Shown here piece after piece: positions 35,177-46,683 of a stretch of 64,000 nt of DNA. A model generated the notes under the pieces. It worked only from the letters and a program-made list of their open reading frames with translations, was not told where the DNA came from and made no database searches. The DNA is taken from NCBI RefSeq assembly GCF_041381155.1, contig NC_091142.1, positions 28,595,963-28,659,962 of the forward strand, read 5' to 3'. The DNA is from Argopecten irradians. Lineage: Eukaryota > Mollusca > Bivalvia > Pectinida > Pectinidae. The stretch's first letter is position 1; every line of letters begins with the position of its first letter. Made by a program: the position numbers and the translations under genes.

Positions 35177-37240
35177 ATGGCGGAAGCAGCGACAAATTCA
35201 GACTACAAATGCCTGTTATGCTCGAAACAATACAACCAGCCCAGGAAGCTCTCTTGTCATCACACGCTCTGTTACTCATGTCTAGCAGAATACGTCATAG
35301 AACACGTGACATCAGAAGACGACCGGTACTATTTTCCTTGTCCTGTTTGTGACGCACCTATTACTCCGCGAGACGCTAGCCTTTCTGTAAGTAAATGGGC
35401 ATCTTCATTTCCTACAAATCATTGTTTTATTAGTCCTACGGCCTTGACCTTTGACGACAAAGTTTGTGATGCATGTCTTAGGGAAAACGAATCCAATCCG
35501 GCCGAAGTATGGTGCTCAGAGTGTCCAGATTTTCTTTGTAAGCAATGCAGAATTGCTCACAAAAAGAACAGAAAAACGGCGACCCATAGACTTGTTGCAC
35601 CAGGTGATGCTGAGAACATCCAGAAGATCTATGATTTGTCGTCTAGTACTGTTTGTCCCTATCACGACGAGAAGAGCCTGGATGCCTACTGTCTTGACCA
35701 CCACGCTATGTGCTGCAGCGTTTGCGTGTGTCTGCAACACAGAAGCTGCAGCAATGTAAAATCAATGAAGGACGTGGCGACCAAAACCATGACAGATCAA
35801 CAAATAAACAGATCAGAATGGGAGAAAATCTCAGAAATGTTAGATAAGATGGTGGCTGAAAACGAATTAGAAATAGACAGTTTTACAGCAACAGAAAAGA
35901 AGATATCGGACGACATGACGCAACTGGTGCAACTAGCGAAAGACAAGCTTGATGAACTAAGGGAAATATTTCAGAGTGATGTTTGTCATAATTTCAGTGT
36001 TTGCAGAAAACAGCTTTCCGATCGGCAGAGGTATATTACAGCATTTCGAACTAATTTAAATAATTCAAAACTTCTGATGTCAAACTTGGAGAAACATTGC
36101 GATCATCAGATGACTTTCATTACTAGAGAGCATACGAAACAACAGCTGTCATCGCACTACCGACGTATGGCGCGATACATGAAAGATCTGCCAAATACAT
36201 TTACCACAACACTGTCAAAAGCATACATCATCGACGAAATCATGAGGTGCGTTTCAATCGGGAATGTCAGCTTTTCACCCAAGATATCGACCGCATCTGA
36301 AGAGATGAAAGAGTGTATCAGTTCCATGCTGGAAAATATACTACCAACACCAAGAGCTGTGTCATTTGCTGACTCAGTTTTGTCCTCTGACATCGAGGGA
36401 TGTCCCCAACATGTTTCTGTAGGGTCGATACCCTGCAAAACCATTGACGTTTGGAAGGAATCTGCTTCTCTCGTGCAGACGGTAACGAGTGAAGTATTGA
36501 GCGCCGAATCTCCCACCTGTTTAACAGGAGGAATATATACTGACAACGGAGAATTAATTGTGACTGATTTCTACAACCAGCGACTTCTGCTTCTAGATGA
36601 CAATTATGCCTGTCTGGAGAAATATATGGTGGGAGGAAATCCTTCAGACATAGCGCGAGGAAGTACAGATGGGGACATTTTTGTCGCGGTCAACGACAAT
36701 AGAATCCTCAGATGTACACTAGGGATAGGTCAATTGACCGTAGTCAGTACTATCAAAAGCCCACCACAGACATGGGGAATCTCAGTCAACGGCGATAACA
36801 TAGTGTGTGGTACTGATCGCAGTGTAGATATACTGTCTATGGACGGAACAATCCTTCGGTCAGTCAAGAAAAAGGGATCTTACACATACATTGCTATGTC
36901 AAAGAATCTCGTGTACCATAAGAATGGTGATTGCCTAGTAAGTACTAGGCTAGATGATGGCACGGAAATCTCGAGATACAGAGACCCTTGTCTTACGGAC
37001 CCTAGAGGTGTTGGTTTGGATCAACATGGCAATGTCTACGCTTGCGGACTAGACGGTGGACATGTCTATCTTGTGTCACCTGATATGTCATGTGGTAAGG
37101 AAATTTTACCTAAGCTCACTGAAATCACCAAACCATACAGCATTGTTGTCCATCCATCCAAACCAGAGTTTGTCGTTACCTCACTGAGAGAGCCGGTTTC
37201 ATTAGAAGTGTATAGATTCATTGACAGTTCTCACACCTGA
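35177..37240 (+). CDS. TRIM-type RING/B-box protein with NHL-like C-terminus, copy A
   Basis: A single open exon of 687 residues. The RING is C12-C15-C27-H29-C32-C35-C55-C58 (C3HC4). Two B-box-like zinc modules follow: about 95-140 (CDACLRENE, then CSECPDFLCKQC) and about 158-200 (CPYHDEKSLDAYC, then CCSVCVCLQH). A helical coiled-coil part spans about 210-330. From about 430 the repeats read like NHL/beta-propeller blades (LIVTDFYNQRLLLLD, GVGLDQHGNVYACG). TRIM proteins with this order are usually E3 ubiquitin ligases; bivalves carry many, some linked to immunity. The start ATG comes 41 bp after a TTTCAG acceptor at 35136, so a non-coding first exon is likely. PolyA signals lie at 37488 and 37522. 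It is intact, unlike its copy at 46684. The substrate is unknown. Confidence 0.9.
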   Translation: MAEAATNSDYKCLLCSKQYNQPRKLSCHHTLCYSCLAEYVIEHVTSEDDRYYFPCPVCDAPITPRDASLSVSKWASSFPTNHCFISPTALTFDDKVCDACLRENESNPAEVWCSECPDFLCKQCRIAHKKNRKTATHRLVAPGDAENIQKIYDLSSSTVCPYHDEKSLDAYCLDHHAMCCSVCVCLQHRSCSNVKSMKDVATKTMTDQQINRSEWEKISEMLDKMVAENELEIDSFTATEKKISDDMTQLVQLAKDKLDELREIFQSDVCHNFSVCRKQLSDRQRYITAFRTNLNNSKLLMSNLEKHCDHQMTFITREHTKQQLSSHYRRMARYMKDLPNTFTTTLSKAYIIDEIMRCVSIGNVSFSPKISTASEEMKECISSMLENILPTPRAVSFADSVLSSDIEGCPQHVSVGSIPCKTIDVWKESASLVQTVTSEVLSAESPTCLTGGIYTDNGELIVTDFYNQRLLLLDDNYACLEKYMVGGNPSDIARGSTDGDIFVAVNDNRILRCTLGIGQLTVVSTIKSPPQTWGISVNGDNIVCGTDRSVDILSMDGTILRSVKKKGSYTYIAMSKNLVYHKNGDCLVSTRLDDGTEISRYRDPCLTDPRGVGLDQHGNVYACGLDGGHVYLVSPDMSCGKEILPKLTEITKPYSIVVHPSKPEFVVTSLREPVSLEVYRFIDSSHT

Positions 37241-37487
37241 CGACGTTGACAGCATATTTAGTATCGTGTGTTATAGTGTATTTATGGTCATAGTATATTT
37301 CTGAATAATTGCTATATATTTATGTTTTGCAGTTATGAGAAACATGTTTAAATATAAACGATTGTGGTAAAAATCCATTGAGTGAAATGTAATTTACTAC
37401 ATGCTGTACTGGTATTACCAATAACTACTATATGTCCACAAAACGGAGGATAACATGATCCCTATTCGACTGTGTTACGTTTGCAAG

Positions 37488-37493
37488 AATAAA
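37488..37493 (+). terminator. PolyA signal of TRIM copy A
   Basis: AATAAA lies about 250 bp after the stop, with a second at 37522-37527. Either could be used. Confidence 0.45.
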
Positions 37494-39593
37494 ATTACTG
37501 TAGATTTATAGAAGATTAAGGAATAAATGAAAGACATCAGTTGGCGTCGGCCCAATGAGACACCAATCTGCGTATATATACAAAGTTTGACGTAAATGTT
37601 ACATTAGGGTCAAGGTGCTCAGACAAGGTGGACGAGACAAAACATGCCAAACATACCTACCCACTTTGCAACTATATAATATAGGAATATAAAATAACTA
37701 AATATGAAAACCAAGCATTGTTCATTATTTTTTATAAGCAAACTAATACAAATATAAAAAATATTATCTATTAAAGAAACAAAATGTCTTTTAATAGTTT
37801 CCCCCTTTTAAGAGTCACCAATACCCTAGGAATACGTGGGATGATAAATGTTATTCCAACTTCTTAAAATATCTTTTACATCTGACGTCACCAACATCCA
37901 TTGTCTGAAACAAAGAAGGAATGTGTTAATTAATATAAAACATTGTATTACATTTCATGGATTTTTCAGACCACACAAATTATGGTATAATATGTACATT
38001 TTTACTTGTACTCAAATTTATATTGTACAATCGATATCCCTAATAAATAAAATGCTCGAAAATACATTTATTAAAGTCAGATTGCTCTTTTTTCGGATGA
38101 TGATGGAAACTGATTGAATATGATAAAATGAAGTTCCTACGATGAATATGGACATCTGACTGAGTACATGAGACTATGGCAAGCCAACATGACATTTATT
38201 CAAAGAGCAATATCAATCCTTAATTTCCATGCATATATATTAGATATCTTGATTGCGATATTAGATATGTTATATAATGTACAAGGCCATAACTTGGTCA
38301 ATACTTGGCCAATTTTGTTCTTCAAGCACTCATTGCAAAGATCATTTATTTCTCTTTTAAGTAAGATATCGGTGACTGGTGTATAGAGTCCGTTTATTAA
38401 AAAGATCATGGTTTGAAAAAAATAGGTCCATTTTTCTCTACCACCGAGGTCATACTCTTGATACTATGATCAATACCGTTGGTTAAAAATTTCGTGCCAG
38501 GTCCCTGTGTTTTCACTCACCGAGTAATATTTATGCTATTACGCCATTTGTCCCAGATTGATGAACAAAACTGGTCAAGTATTGACTAAGTTATGGCCAG
38601 ATGAATCGGGAAATTTACGAAAATATGCTAGGTAGACATTTCCCTGTCCACTCGAAATGTCGTCTCTCCTTGAATGGGTTCGTCAAAAACCAAGCCGAAA
38701 TCACTAAAACTACGCTTGTGGTGGTAAACAGTATACATTACTGTGTTCGCCCACAATCTGTTTTCGATTTTACCTGATTATCATGACTGCATTATGCAAA
38801 TTATGTAGTGATGCGCAAGTCGGTAAAATCGAGATGAGTTCGAAGAACAAATGAACATGACGGTAGTGTTTAAAACTACTGAGCTACACGATGTTTAAAA
38901 AGTCTACCTAGCATATTTTTCGTAAATTTCCTGATTCATCTGGCCATAACCTTGGCCATTTTGTTCGTTAAGCACTCATTGGAAAGATAAACTATTTCTA
39001 TTTAAGGTAAGATATGTGTCACTGGTGTATAGAGTCCGTTTATTAAAAAAAATCATGGTTTGAAAAAATAGGTCCATTTTTCTCTACCACCGAGGTCATA
39101 CTCTTGATACTATGATCAATACCATTGGTTAAAAGATTCGTGCCAGGTCCCTGTGTTTTCATTCACCGAGTAATATTTATAAAAATAGCCATTTGTCCCA
39201 GATTGACGGATGGACTCACCGATACGATATTTTGACTATTGTTTTAAATTGGTCATTTCTGTGGCTGAAAAAAATTGTATCAATTACATTAAGAAATTTT
39301 AAAATCTTTTATAGACGCTCGATAAGTGTTTAATAGACCTCCCTTCTGTGACGTCATACGTTTTTAACGTCGCTATCCGGATCCCGGCAAACGTATTTTA
39401 TTTCTCCGTACCCATCTATTATTACTCGCTCCTGACATCGGAATTTGAGCAAACATTTCGTCAATCTCTCCCAAAGTGCATTGCGATTACCCTTCATTAA
39501 TGAAGAGAGATACCGGTATACTAATTTTCGTCCGGAAACGGACAAACAAAATACGGAAATAAAATTGCTGGAAAATATTTTCATTTTATTTTT

Positions 39594-41100
39594 AGCCCAC
39601 CATCATCAGATGGTGGGCTATTCAAATCGCTTTTTGTCCGTGGTCCGTCCGTCCTTCCGTCCGTCCTTCCGTCCGTCCGTCCGTTAACAATTCTTGTTAT
39701 CGCTATTTCTCAGAAAGCACTGAAGGGATCTTTCTCAAATTTCATATGTAGGTTCCCCTAGGGCCCTAGTTGTGCATATTGCATTTTGGGACCAATCGGT
39801 TAACAAGATGGCCGCCAGGCAGCCATCTTGGATTTTGATACTTAAAGTTTGTTATCGCTATTTCTCAGAAAGTACTGAAGAGATCTTTCTCAAATTTCAT
39901 ATGTAGGTTCCCCTAGGGCCCTAGTTGTGCATATTGCATTTTGGGACCAATCGGTTAACAAGATGGCCGCCAGGCAGCCATCTTGGATTTTGATACTTAA
40001 AGTTTGTTATCGCTATTTCTCAGAAAGTACTGAAGGGATCTTTCTCAAATTTCATATGTAGGTTCCCCTAGGGCCCTAGTTGTGCATATTGCATTTTGGG
40101 ACCAATCGGTTAACAAGATGGCCGCCAGGCAGCCATCTTGGATTTTTAATACTTAAAGTTTGTTATCGCTATTTCTCAGAAAGTACTAAAGGGATCTTTC
40201 TCAAATTTCATATGTAGGTTCCCCTAGGGCCCTAGTTGTGCATATTGCATTTTGGGACCAATCGGTTAACAAGATGGCCGCCAGGCAGCCATCTTGGATT
40301 TTAATACTTAAAGTTTGTTATCGCTATTTCTCAGAAAGTACTGAAGGGATCTTTCTCAAATTTCATATGTAGGTTCCCCTAGGGCCCTAGTTGTGCATAA
40401 TGCGTTTTTGGATCGATCGGTCAACAAAATGGCCACCAGGCAGCCATCTTGGATTTTGATAGTTAAAGATTAATATCGCTATTTCTCACAAAGTACTGAA
40501 GGGATCTTTCTCATATTTCATATGTAGGTTTCCCTAGGGCTCTTGTTGTGCATAATGCGTTTTTGGATCGATCGGTCAACAAAATGGCCGCCAGGCTGCC
40601 ATCTTGGAATTTGATAGTTAAAGTTTGTTATCGCTATTTCTCACAAAGTACTGAAGGGATCTTTCTCATATTTCATATGTAGGTTTCCCTAGGGCTCTTG
40701 TTGTGCATAATGCGTTTTTGGATCGATCGGTCAACAAAATGGCCGCCATGCTGCCATCTTGGAATTTGATAGTTAAAGTTTTGTTATCACTATTTCTCAG
40801 AAAAGTATTGAATGAATCTGTCTCAAATTTCATATATAGGTTCCTCTATGGCCCTAGTTGTGCATATTTCGATTTGGGACCGATCGATTTACAAGATGGC
40901 CGCCAAGGAGCCATCTTGGATTTTGATAGTTGAAGTTTGTTACTGCTTATTTCTCAGAAAGTACTGAAGCGATCTGTCTCAAATTTTATATGTATTTAGT
41001 ATGTTTGCAAAAGTTTGAAAAGCAGAGAAAAGATCCCTCTTTCCATTGTCAGACATAGATCATTCTTTGGTGGGCGCCAAGATCCCTCTGGGATCTCTTG
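39594..41100. mobile_element. Pearl-like element with 155-bp core repeats, empty site known
   Basis: It begins AGCCCACCATCATCAGATGG with its palindrome TGGTGGGCT, then a GTCCGTCC/TTCC microsatellite at about 39645-39683. About nine core units of 155 bp follow, each starting GTTATCGCTATTTCTCAGAA and holding AAGATGGCCGCCAGGCAGCC. It ends TGGTGGGCGCC, then the hairpin GATCCCTCTGGGATC and CTTG. Copy B has the uninterrupted sequence at 50217-50240, so the borders are fixed inside a run of T and there is no clear target duplication. Confidence 0.85.
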
Positions 41101-42025
41101 TTTATTAAAATCTTTACTTATAATTTGAAAGATGACATTACCGAAAATAGTGCATTTTAATACAGTATCACACAAAGCAAATATTCGTCTCAGAAAAAGC
41201 TGATGTTTTTTCTGCTGAAATAGACTCTTTTTGGAAGTTTTAGGTCATGTACATGTAGCTTGCAAACTGTTTTATTTATATATTTTATATAATATATTAA
41301 TTAATCATTAAGATATGTAATTATTGTGTTATCTTGTATTCTCCAATAACATAATAAATATAGAAAATTAACAAGGGTAAATGAATAACATAAAATGTTG
41401 AAAAGTGCTACGTACGGATTCGCCTATTCTAAGGTTTTCAGGCCAAAATTTAAGGGGTATTAGAAAGCAAATCGGTCATATTTTGTGAAAATAATATGGT
41501 GATGTATACTTTTTATTGGGTTTTCTTATTGCAAATAAGTCAATCTTCATGGCAATTATAAAAATTCGATATCCTGATATCATTTTATCAGAAAAAAAAG
41601 ACTATTTTGATGCAATTTTTCACTAAAATTGGGTCCTGTTGAATTTTAGAATAATGATATTTCGTTTTATTGTGGAAAACCCAATTAATTTGACATAGTT
41701 ATGAATTCTATATGAACATGTTACGGGCACATTCTTTATATGTTAAAGGGATGTTACAGGGTGTAAATATTGTTTATTTAAAAATCCTTAAAACTCGGAA
41801 TTTTGTGTCATTAATACATATCTTTAAGCAACCCTGGAAGAAAGATTAACCCGGTGACATCTGATTTTTATGTAGTTTTTGTGATCAAGATATACCTAAA
41901 ATCAAAATATAAAAAAATAACGAAATCCGAAACCTGAAGGGACGGTCAAAACAGTATTGATATTCAGTACAAAAATAAATATCCATTCTTAATAGATATC
42001 CTGTTTCACCAACTTGCTATATTCA

Positions 42026-42301
42026 CCAACTCTCTCCCTGTATATGATTAGGGAATTCAGTTTGGAGCTAGGATTTAATGGTATAGCTGTTAGATATTAA
42101 CCATAAGAATCTCGTCACCAACTCTCTCCCTGTATATGGTTAGGGAATTCAGTTTGGAGCTAGGATTTAATGGTATAGCTGTTAGATATTTACCATAAGA
42201 ATCTCGTCACCAACTCTCTCCCTGTATATGGTTAGGGAATTCAGTTTGGAGTTAGGATTTAATGGTATAGCTGTTAGATATTTACCATAAGAATCTCGTC
42301 A
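42026..42301. repeat. 92-bp minisatellite derived from FABP exon 3, copy A
   Basis: Three units at 42026, 42118 and 42210 each repeat, on the minus strand, the last 28 codons of FABP exon 3 followed by the donor-type sequence ATG|GTAAAT. Translated in the exon's frame each unit gives LTAIPLNPNSKLNS, then TIYRERVGDEILM in the last two units. The real exon abuts the array at 42302. The units lack the first part of the exon, and splicing at CTAACAG within them would not keep frame, so they are probably non-coding. Confidence 0.85.
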
Positions 42302-44853
42302 CCAACTCTCTCCCTGTATATATAGTTGGGGGATTCAGTTTGGAGTTCGGATCTATCGGTGTAGCTGTTAGCTTTAGTTTGCCGTCTTCCCATGTTGGGC
42401 TCATCTAGACATAAGAACAAAACACGTCTGACATTATTATTTTAAAAAGATATTGAAAAATTGTTAATATGAAAGGTAAGATGCATTTAGATATTGCCAA
42501 TTCCTTTTTCTGTGCAATCAAAGTTTAGCGAAAAACACAATCTTAAACAGGTCTAATAACTGTGAAACGATGAAATCCCGCATTCACCGTAATGGCATAA
42601 ACAAAATATGGTGGGGGGGGGATGGGGGAGTGTAGGTACTCATATTTTAACGCAGCACTTCTGGGACAAAAAACGCTAAATGCAATGTACAACTCCTCTC
42701 TTGGAATCCTGTTATCGTGATGCCTTTTAATGTTTAAACTCGTTGCATACATAATTCATTTTTGCATATTTTATAGCTTATTTGGTAACTATCATTATAT
42801 CCATCCTGGTCAACGTGGTATTTAGCAAAAACGAAATGATGGCTATGTAAAATCTTATCATAAGGTATTCTGCTCCTTTGATGTGCATCAATTAATTAAA
42901 TGACAGATTAACGTACACTGTATGGGTAGCTAATGTTATAAAAGCGGAAAAGAAGTAATCTTCTGATTTTTAGAAGGTGATATCTTTTCCGTTACAACAG
43001 TAGCTACTCTATAGACAGCTAAGAACTTAAAGTATTTGTAGGGTTTTTTTCTCCTGAAATTCATTCAGTTTTGATATGACATTATCCAGAAGTTGATAAC
43101 CTAATATAAGTATTAACCCATAGAGTATAAAAAGAATGGATTGTCCAGGGATAGGTATGGCGATAGTGATAGTAACCCCAGAAATATAATAATACATTAT
43201 TGTAGAGTTTGAATAATCTTCATCAACAGAGGTATTTATTAGGAAAAAATACAGTATTTTAAGTCAGATAAATATCTTTAAAAAACCACTTACTTTCAGT
43301 TTTTCGCCTTCTCTCTGTGTCTCGAAAGGTTCGTCCAGCTTAAAGGAATCCTGTTCTTTCCTCACAGCGATATCCAGGGCTACAGTGATTATCTCCCCTT
43401 CTACTGATATAGTCATTGTTGGCTTCCCTAGGGACGCCATCTTCCTCAACAACATATTGACACCTGCTCACACAATCAAAATTATCCGTTTATTTATGAT
43501 TTATGACACCAACATCAATCACTTTTACTAAAACAAGTGATGTGTTACCTACGTTGTGATTCATTTCCGGAAATTTTGCGATCATACCTCAATTGAATTC
43601 GATCATATTTCAATTTCATTTTATTATACAAAGCATGAGATCTATGATTTTTTGAAATGTTATAGTGGACACGAAAGGGAAAGTGACAATTGTATCTCGT
43701 TTAGGTTGTACATATTACGAAAATAAAACATTCGTTATATAATAAGAGTACAAATCCCTATTTTATTCAAGCTTTAAGATTATCCTTTTGAATGCGGTTT
43801 TGAATAAAGAAATGACAAAACACAACTGAACTTAAAACGTGTTTTACGAAAGTTTCTTATACATATTGTACATCAATCATTGTTTTTGTGTCGCGCATGT
43901 ATGAACAGACTTTTTGTCTGTGTAAGGGTCAATACTAAGTACAAGCACAAACGAAATCTTGAATACTTATTATGATTGTATACACACATCAGTAGTGTAC
44001 ATATTGAACTATGAAATCTTGTCTATGTATATGATGATGGTATTTACACTGATTTGATTACAGCTGATACCCAGGTCATTATCTGTGTCGGATTATTGTT
44101 CCCTAGTGGCTGATACAAAGACATAGAGTGACATTGACATTACAGCTCGTAATATGATGCTCAACACAGAACCTATATACACTATTTTCTCGTTGACGAA
44201 GACCTGCATGTTTTTATCTTTGAATGGTGTCTATTTAAATCTGAGCATTCACTATAGTATTCACCAGATAACTTCATTTAGGTGAAGGAAATTAAAAAGT
44301 GGAAATTGTAAGAACTATTCATACACGTGTATGTGTCCTCAAATGACCCTAACTGCTCACGGATTCCATCACTAACAGAACTTATATGAGGGACATTGCT
44401 TATTAAAAACTTGAGTAAGATGAGTGTGGAAATGTTGACAGATGTTTTACATATTTTGGAATAATTTACTTACCTTGGTGGTTCTAAATGTAATAAATAG
44501 AACGCTAGAATCTAACTTAAACACTAAGGACTGTAGCTCACATTGTATCATCAAACACCATGATAAGTACTTTTATGGTATTAGAAATTATACTAAGCCG
44601 TGTATTATTTCCGGAAAAACCCACTATCTATTTAGCCTATTGAATTAACATGAGAGAATGTAGTGCAATTTTAATGACATGGTTTACAAGTTTATTTATC
44701 TAAAGCTTTAATTGAAACGTTTTTACTATTTTCCAGACAAATATTAAATAAGTAACAATACTTACCAACTGCTTTTAAAAACTCATCAAAGTTTTCGCTC
44801 CTGTCCATTTTCCATTTTCCCACCAAATCCTCCTTTATTTTATCCAGAGCCAT
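42286..44853 (-). pseudogene. FABP copy A, frameshifted in exon 3
   Basis: Minus-strand exons are 44766-44853 (MALDKIKEDLVGKWKMDR start), 43294-43463 (170 bp, MASLGKPTMTISVEGEIIT) and 42286-42404 (MSPTWEDGKLKLTATPIDP). Splice borders and phases match the complete FABP gene at 59033. Exon 3 is 119 bp instead of 117: an extra TA in the run at 42314-42324 shifts the frame just before the conserved IYRERVGDE segment. No fourth exon was found downstream. The family binds fatty acids in a ten-stranded barrel in the cytosol. As it stands this copy would give a truncated barrel. It could be a sequencing difference in a TA run, so 'pseudogene' is moderate. Confidence 0.7.
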
Positions 44854-46683
44854 TTTGACTGTGATATGACTCGTAGGACAAACTCATTAGTCACCAGAAC
44901 AGCCTAGATTTTGACCCTAAACCAGCACATCAGGTTTCAGAGTACATATGCATGTCCTATAATAGCATTAGTGTCACGTGACAACTTGTCATGTTGCTTT
45001 CATTGTTCATGATTTAAACATGTCCAACAGCAACTGCAAAACACAATGTCTTTTTCCAAATACTTCGGGAAGTCACAAAGAATAGTTTGTTCCATAATGA
45101 CCAAAATAGTCACACAAACTTGATGTATGAGGCCTTACTCCGGAGATTGAGTCTCTGTTAAACGTTTCTTACGATTTTGTTTAAATAAGCTGAAATCTTT
45201 ACCTCTGCTAAAACAAATATGAACACGTATGTATATCATCGTGTTCTTGGTTATTCTTTTTAAAAAACCAATCAAGAATAACTGACTATTAAATCAAAAT
45301 TACCTTGTTCAGTTCAATCACCTTGTTCAGCTCTCTTTAACCCTGTCTTGCTTATTGTATTGGAGACGCACATTATCCGGTGTCAAAGCCGATGTTTACA
45401 TGTATGAAATTTAATTATTAAAATAGGCCTAAGCCAATAAAAGGTACCAAACGGTTTATTCTGTTATGTTGTGTGCACAGTATTGTCAATGCCTATAGAG
45501 ATTTAACGACAGCTCCTGTTAAACTTTTTTAACAATGTTTCGCCATATGTATGTATGAGATCAAGAAAATTAAAAGAAATTAAAAAAGATACATATAATA
45601 CATAGGGAAAAATATCAGTGACGAATACTTAAGTCCCTTGAATGTATGTACATAATACAGCATTTAAACGAATTGACATGTTACACCTGACTTTTGCATT
45701 ACTTCTAAATATACTGACATTGGTACCGGGCCTTTATACATCGGCGTAAAGACGGGGGACTTTAAAGATCCAATAATATTCCGAAACGGATTTTTTTTGT
45801 AAAAATAATTCATGTGCCACGTGATACCAAGTGAATAAGTCCAATTGGTCAAAAGCGAGTGAAAATATCAAAACTGATATTTTGAGTGGAGTGAAGTATA
45901 TCGCTTTTATGCTCACCGCAAAACCTTATATTTCACTATGGAAAATATAAATTCTGTTCAGTCAGCAACATAATTCATAAAAAAGGCAAACCTACAGTAC
46001 TTTGCCACTATTTGTATATTGATGACAAAGCGGCATGTTACGTTTTGTGGGGGTGAGGGAGGAATTCTACTCATACTACTTCTGAATAACATTTCTAAAC
46101 GCAACGTCCTATTCAGAGGAGTTCCAAATAAATCATAATTGTAACATGATCCACAGATTACGATCTCCATGTGTATTTTAGAGCATTTCTGTGATTTAAC
46201 ACCTGATCATTATAAAGTTTGTATACGAAAATAGTGCAAAACCCTTTGATTAATGTCGAAAAATGATCCTATGTTTACAATAAATGAATAAAACACTGAA
46301 ATAATGATTTATCTGTAAGAATAAAATAGTGTCAAATGAAGTTGATGGATACGTTCAAAAGAAGTATTTTTAATATTAGAAAAAAATGACGGTAGCTAAA
46401 CCATAACGAATAGTATGATCTATATACATGGGACATTTAAGGGGTTGGTTTTAGCCATAAAAAACCGTATACTTAGGCATGACAAATCTAGAAATATCAA
46501 ATCCAACGTTATAAAATCCTTTGAATATTGTAGCCGTTTTCGGCAAATAGTCTTCCTTTGCTTATATATATTTCTTATTGCAAATGTCAATATACTTTTG
46601 TCTTCTTTTCCATTGTAAATATTTCTGTAACGTTGAAATTTCAGCAACCTAAAGACATCATCGGCGTCCCATGTAGCTACAGA

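Larger units (their letters stand above)
37241..42025. other. Non-coding interval between TRIM A and the FABP A exon array
   Basis: It contains the TRIM 3' region, two direct copies of a roughly 270-bp block (about 38290-38560 and 38940-39210) that end in a CGTGCCAGGTCCCTGTG terminus, and the pearl-like element at 39594-41100. The rest is AT-rich and matches copy B. The last exon of the minus-strand FABP gene should be here but was not found. Confidence 0.55.
33000..45600. repeat. Segmental duplication, copy A
   Basis: This block matches 45775-55660 in the same order and orientation: flank near 33010-33310, TRIM gene, TRIM 3' flank, FABP exons 3, 2 and 1, and FABP 5' flank ending near CGCCATATGTATGTATGA. 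Copy A alone carries the foldback element at 33403-34525 and the pearl-like element at 39594-41100. FABP exon 1 is identical in both copies over 88 bp, and exon 2 differs at four of 170 positions. Confidence 0.9.

Noticed and set aside
36157-36546. 129-codon minus-strand frame opposite the TRIM gene, also at 47590-47979
   Set aside because: It is antisense shadow of the TRIM coding sequence; it persists in copy B only because the sequence is similar.
38040-38075. Possible FABP exon 4 on the minus strand (KCIFEH-type reading)
   Set aside because: It lacks the cysteine/arginine pattern and a supported acceptor; likely chance similarity.
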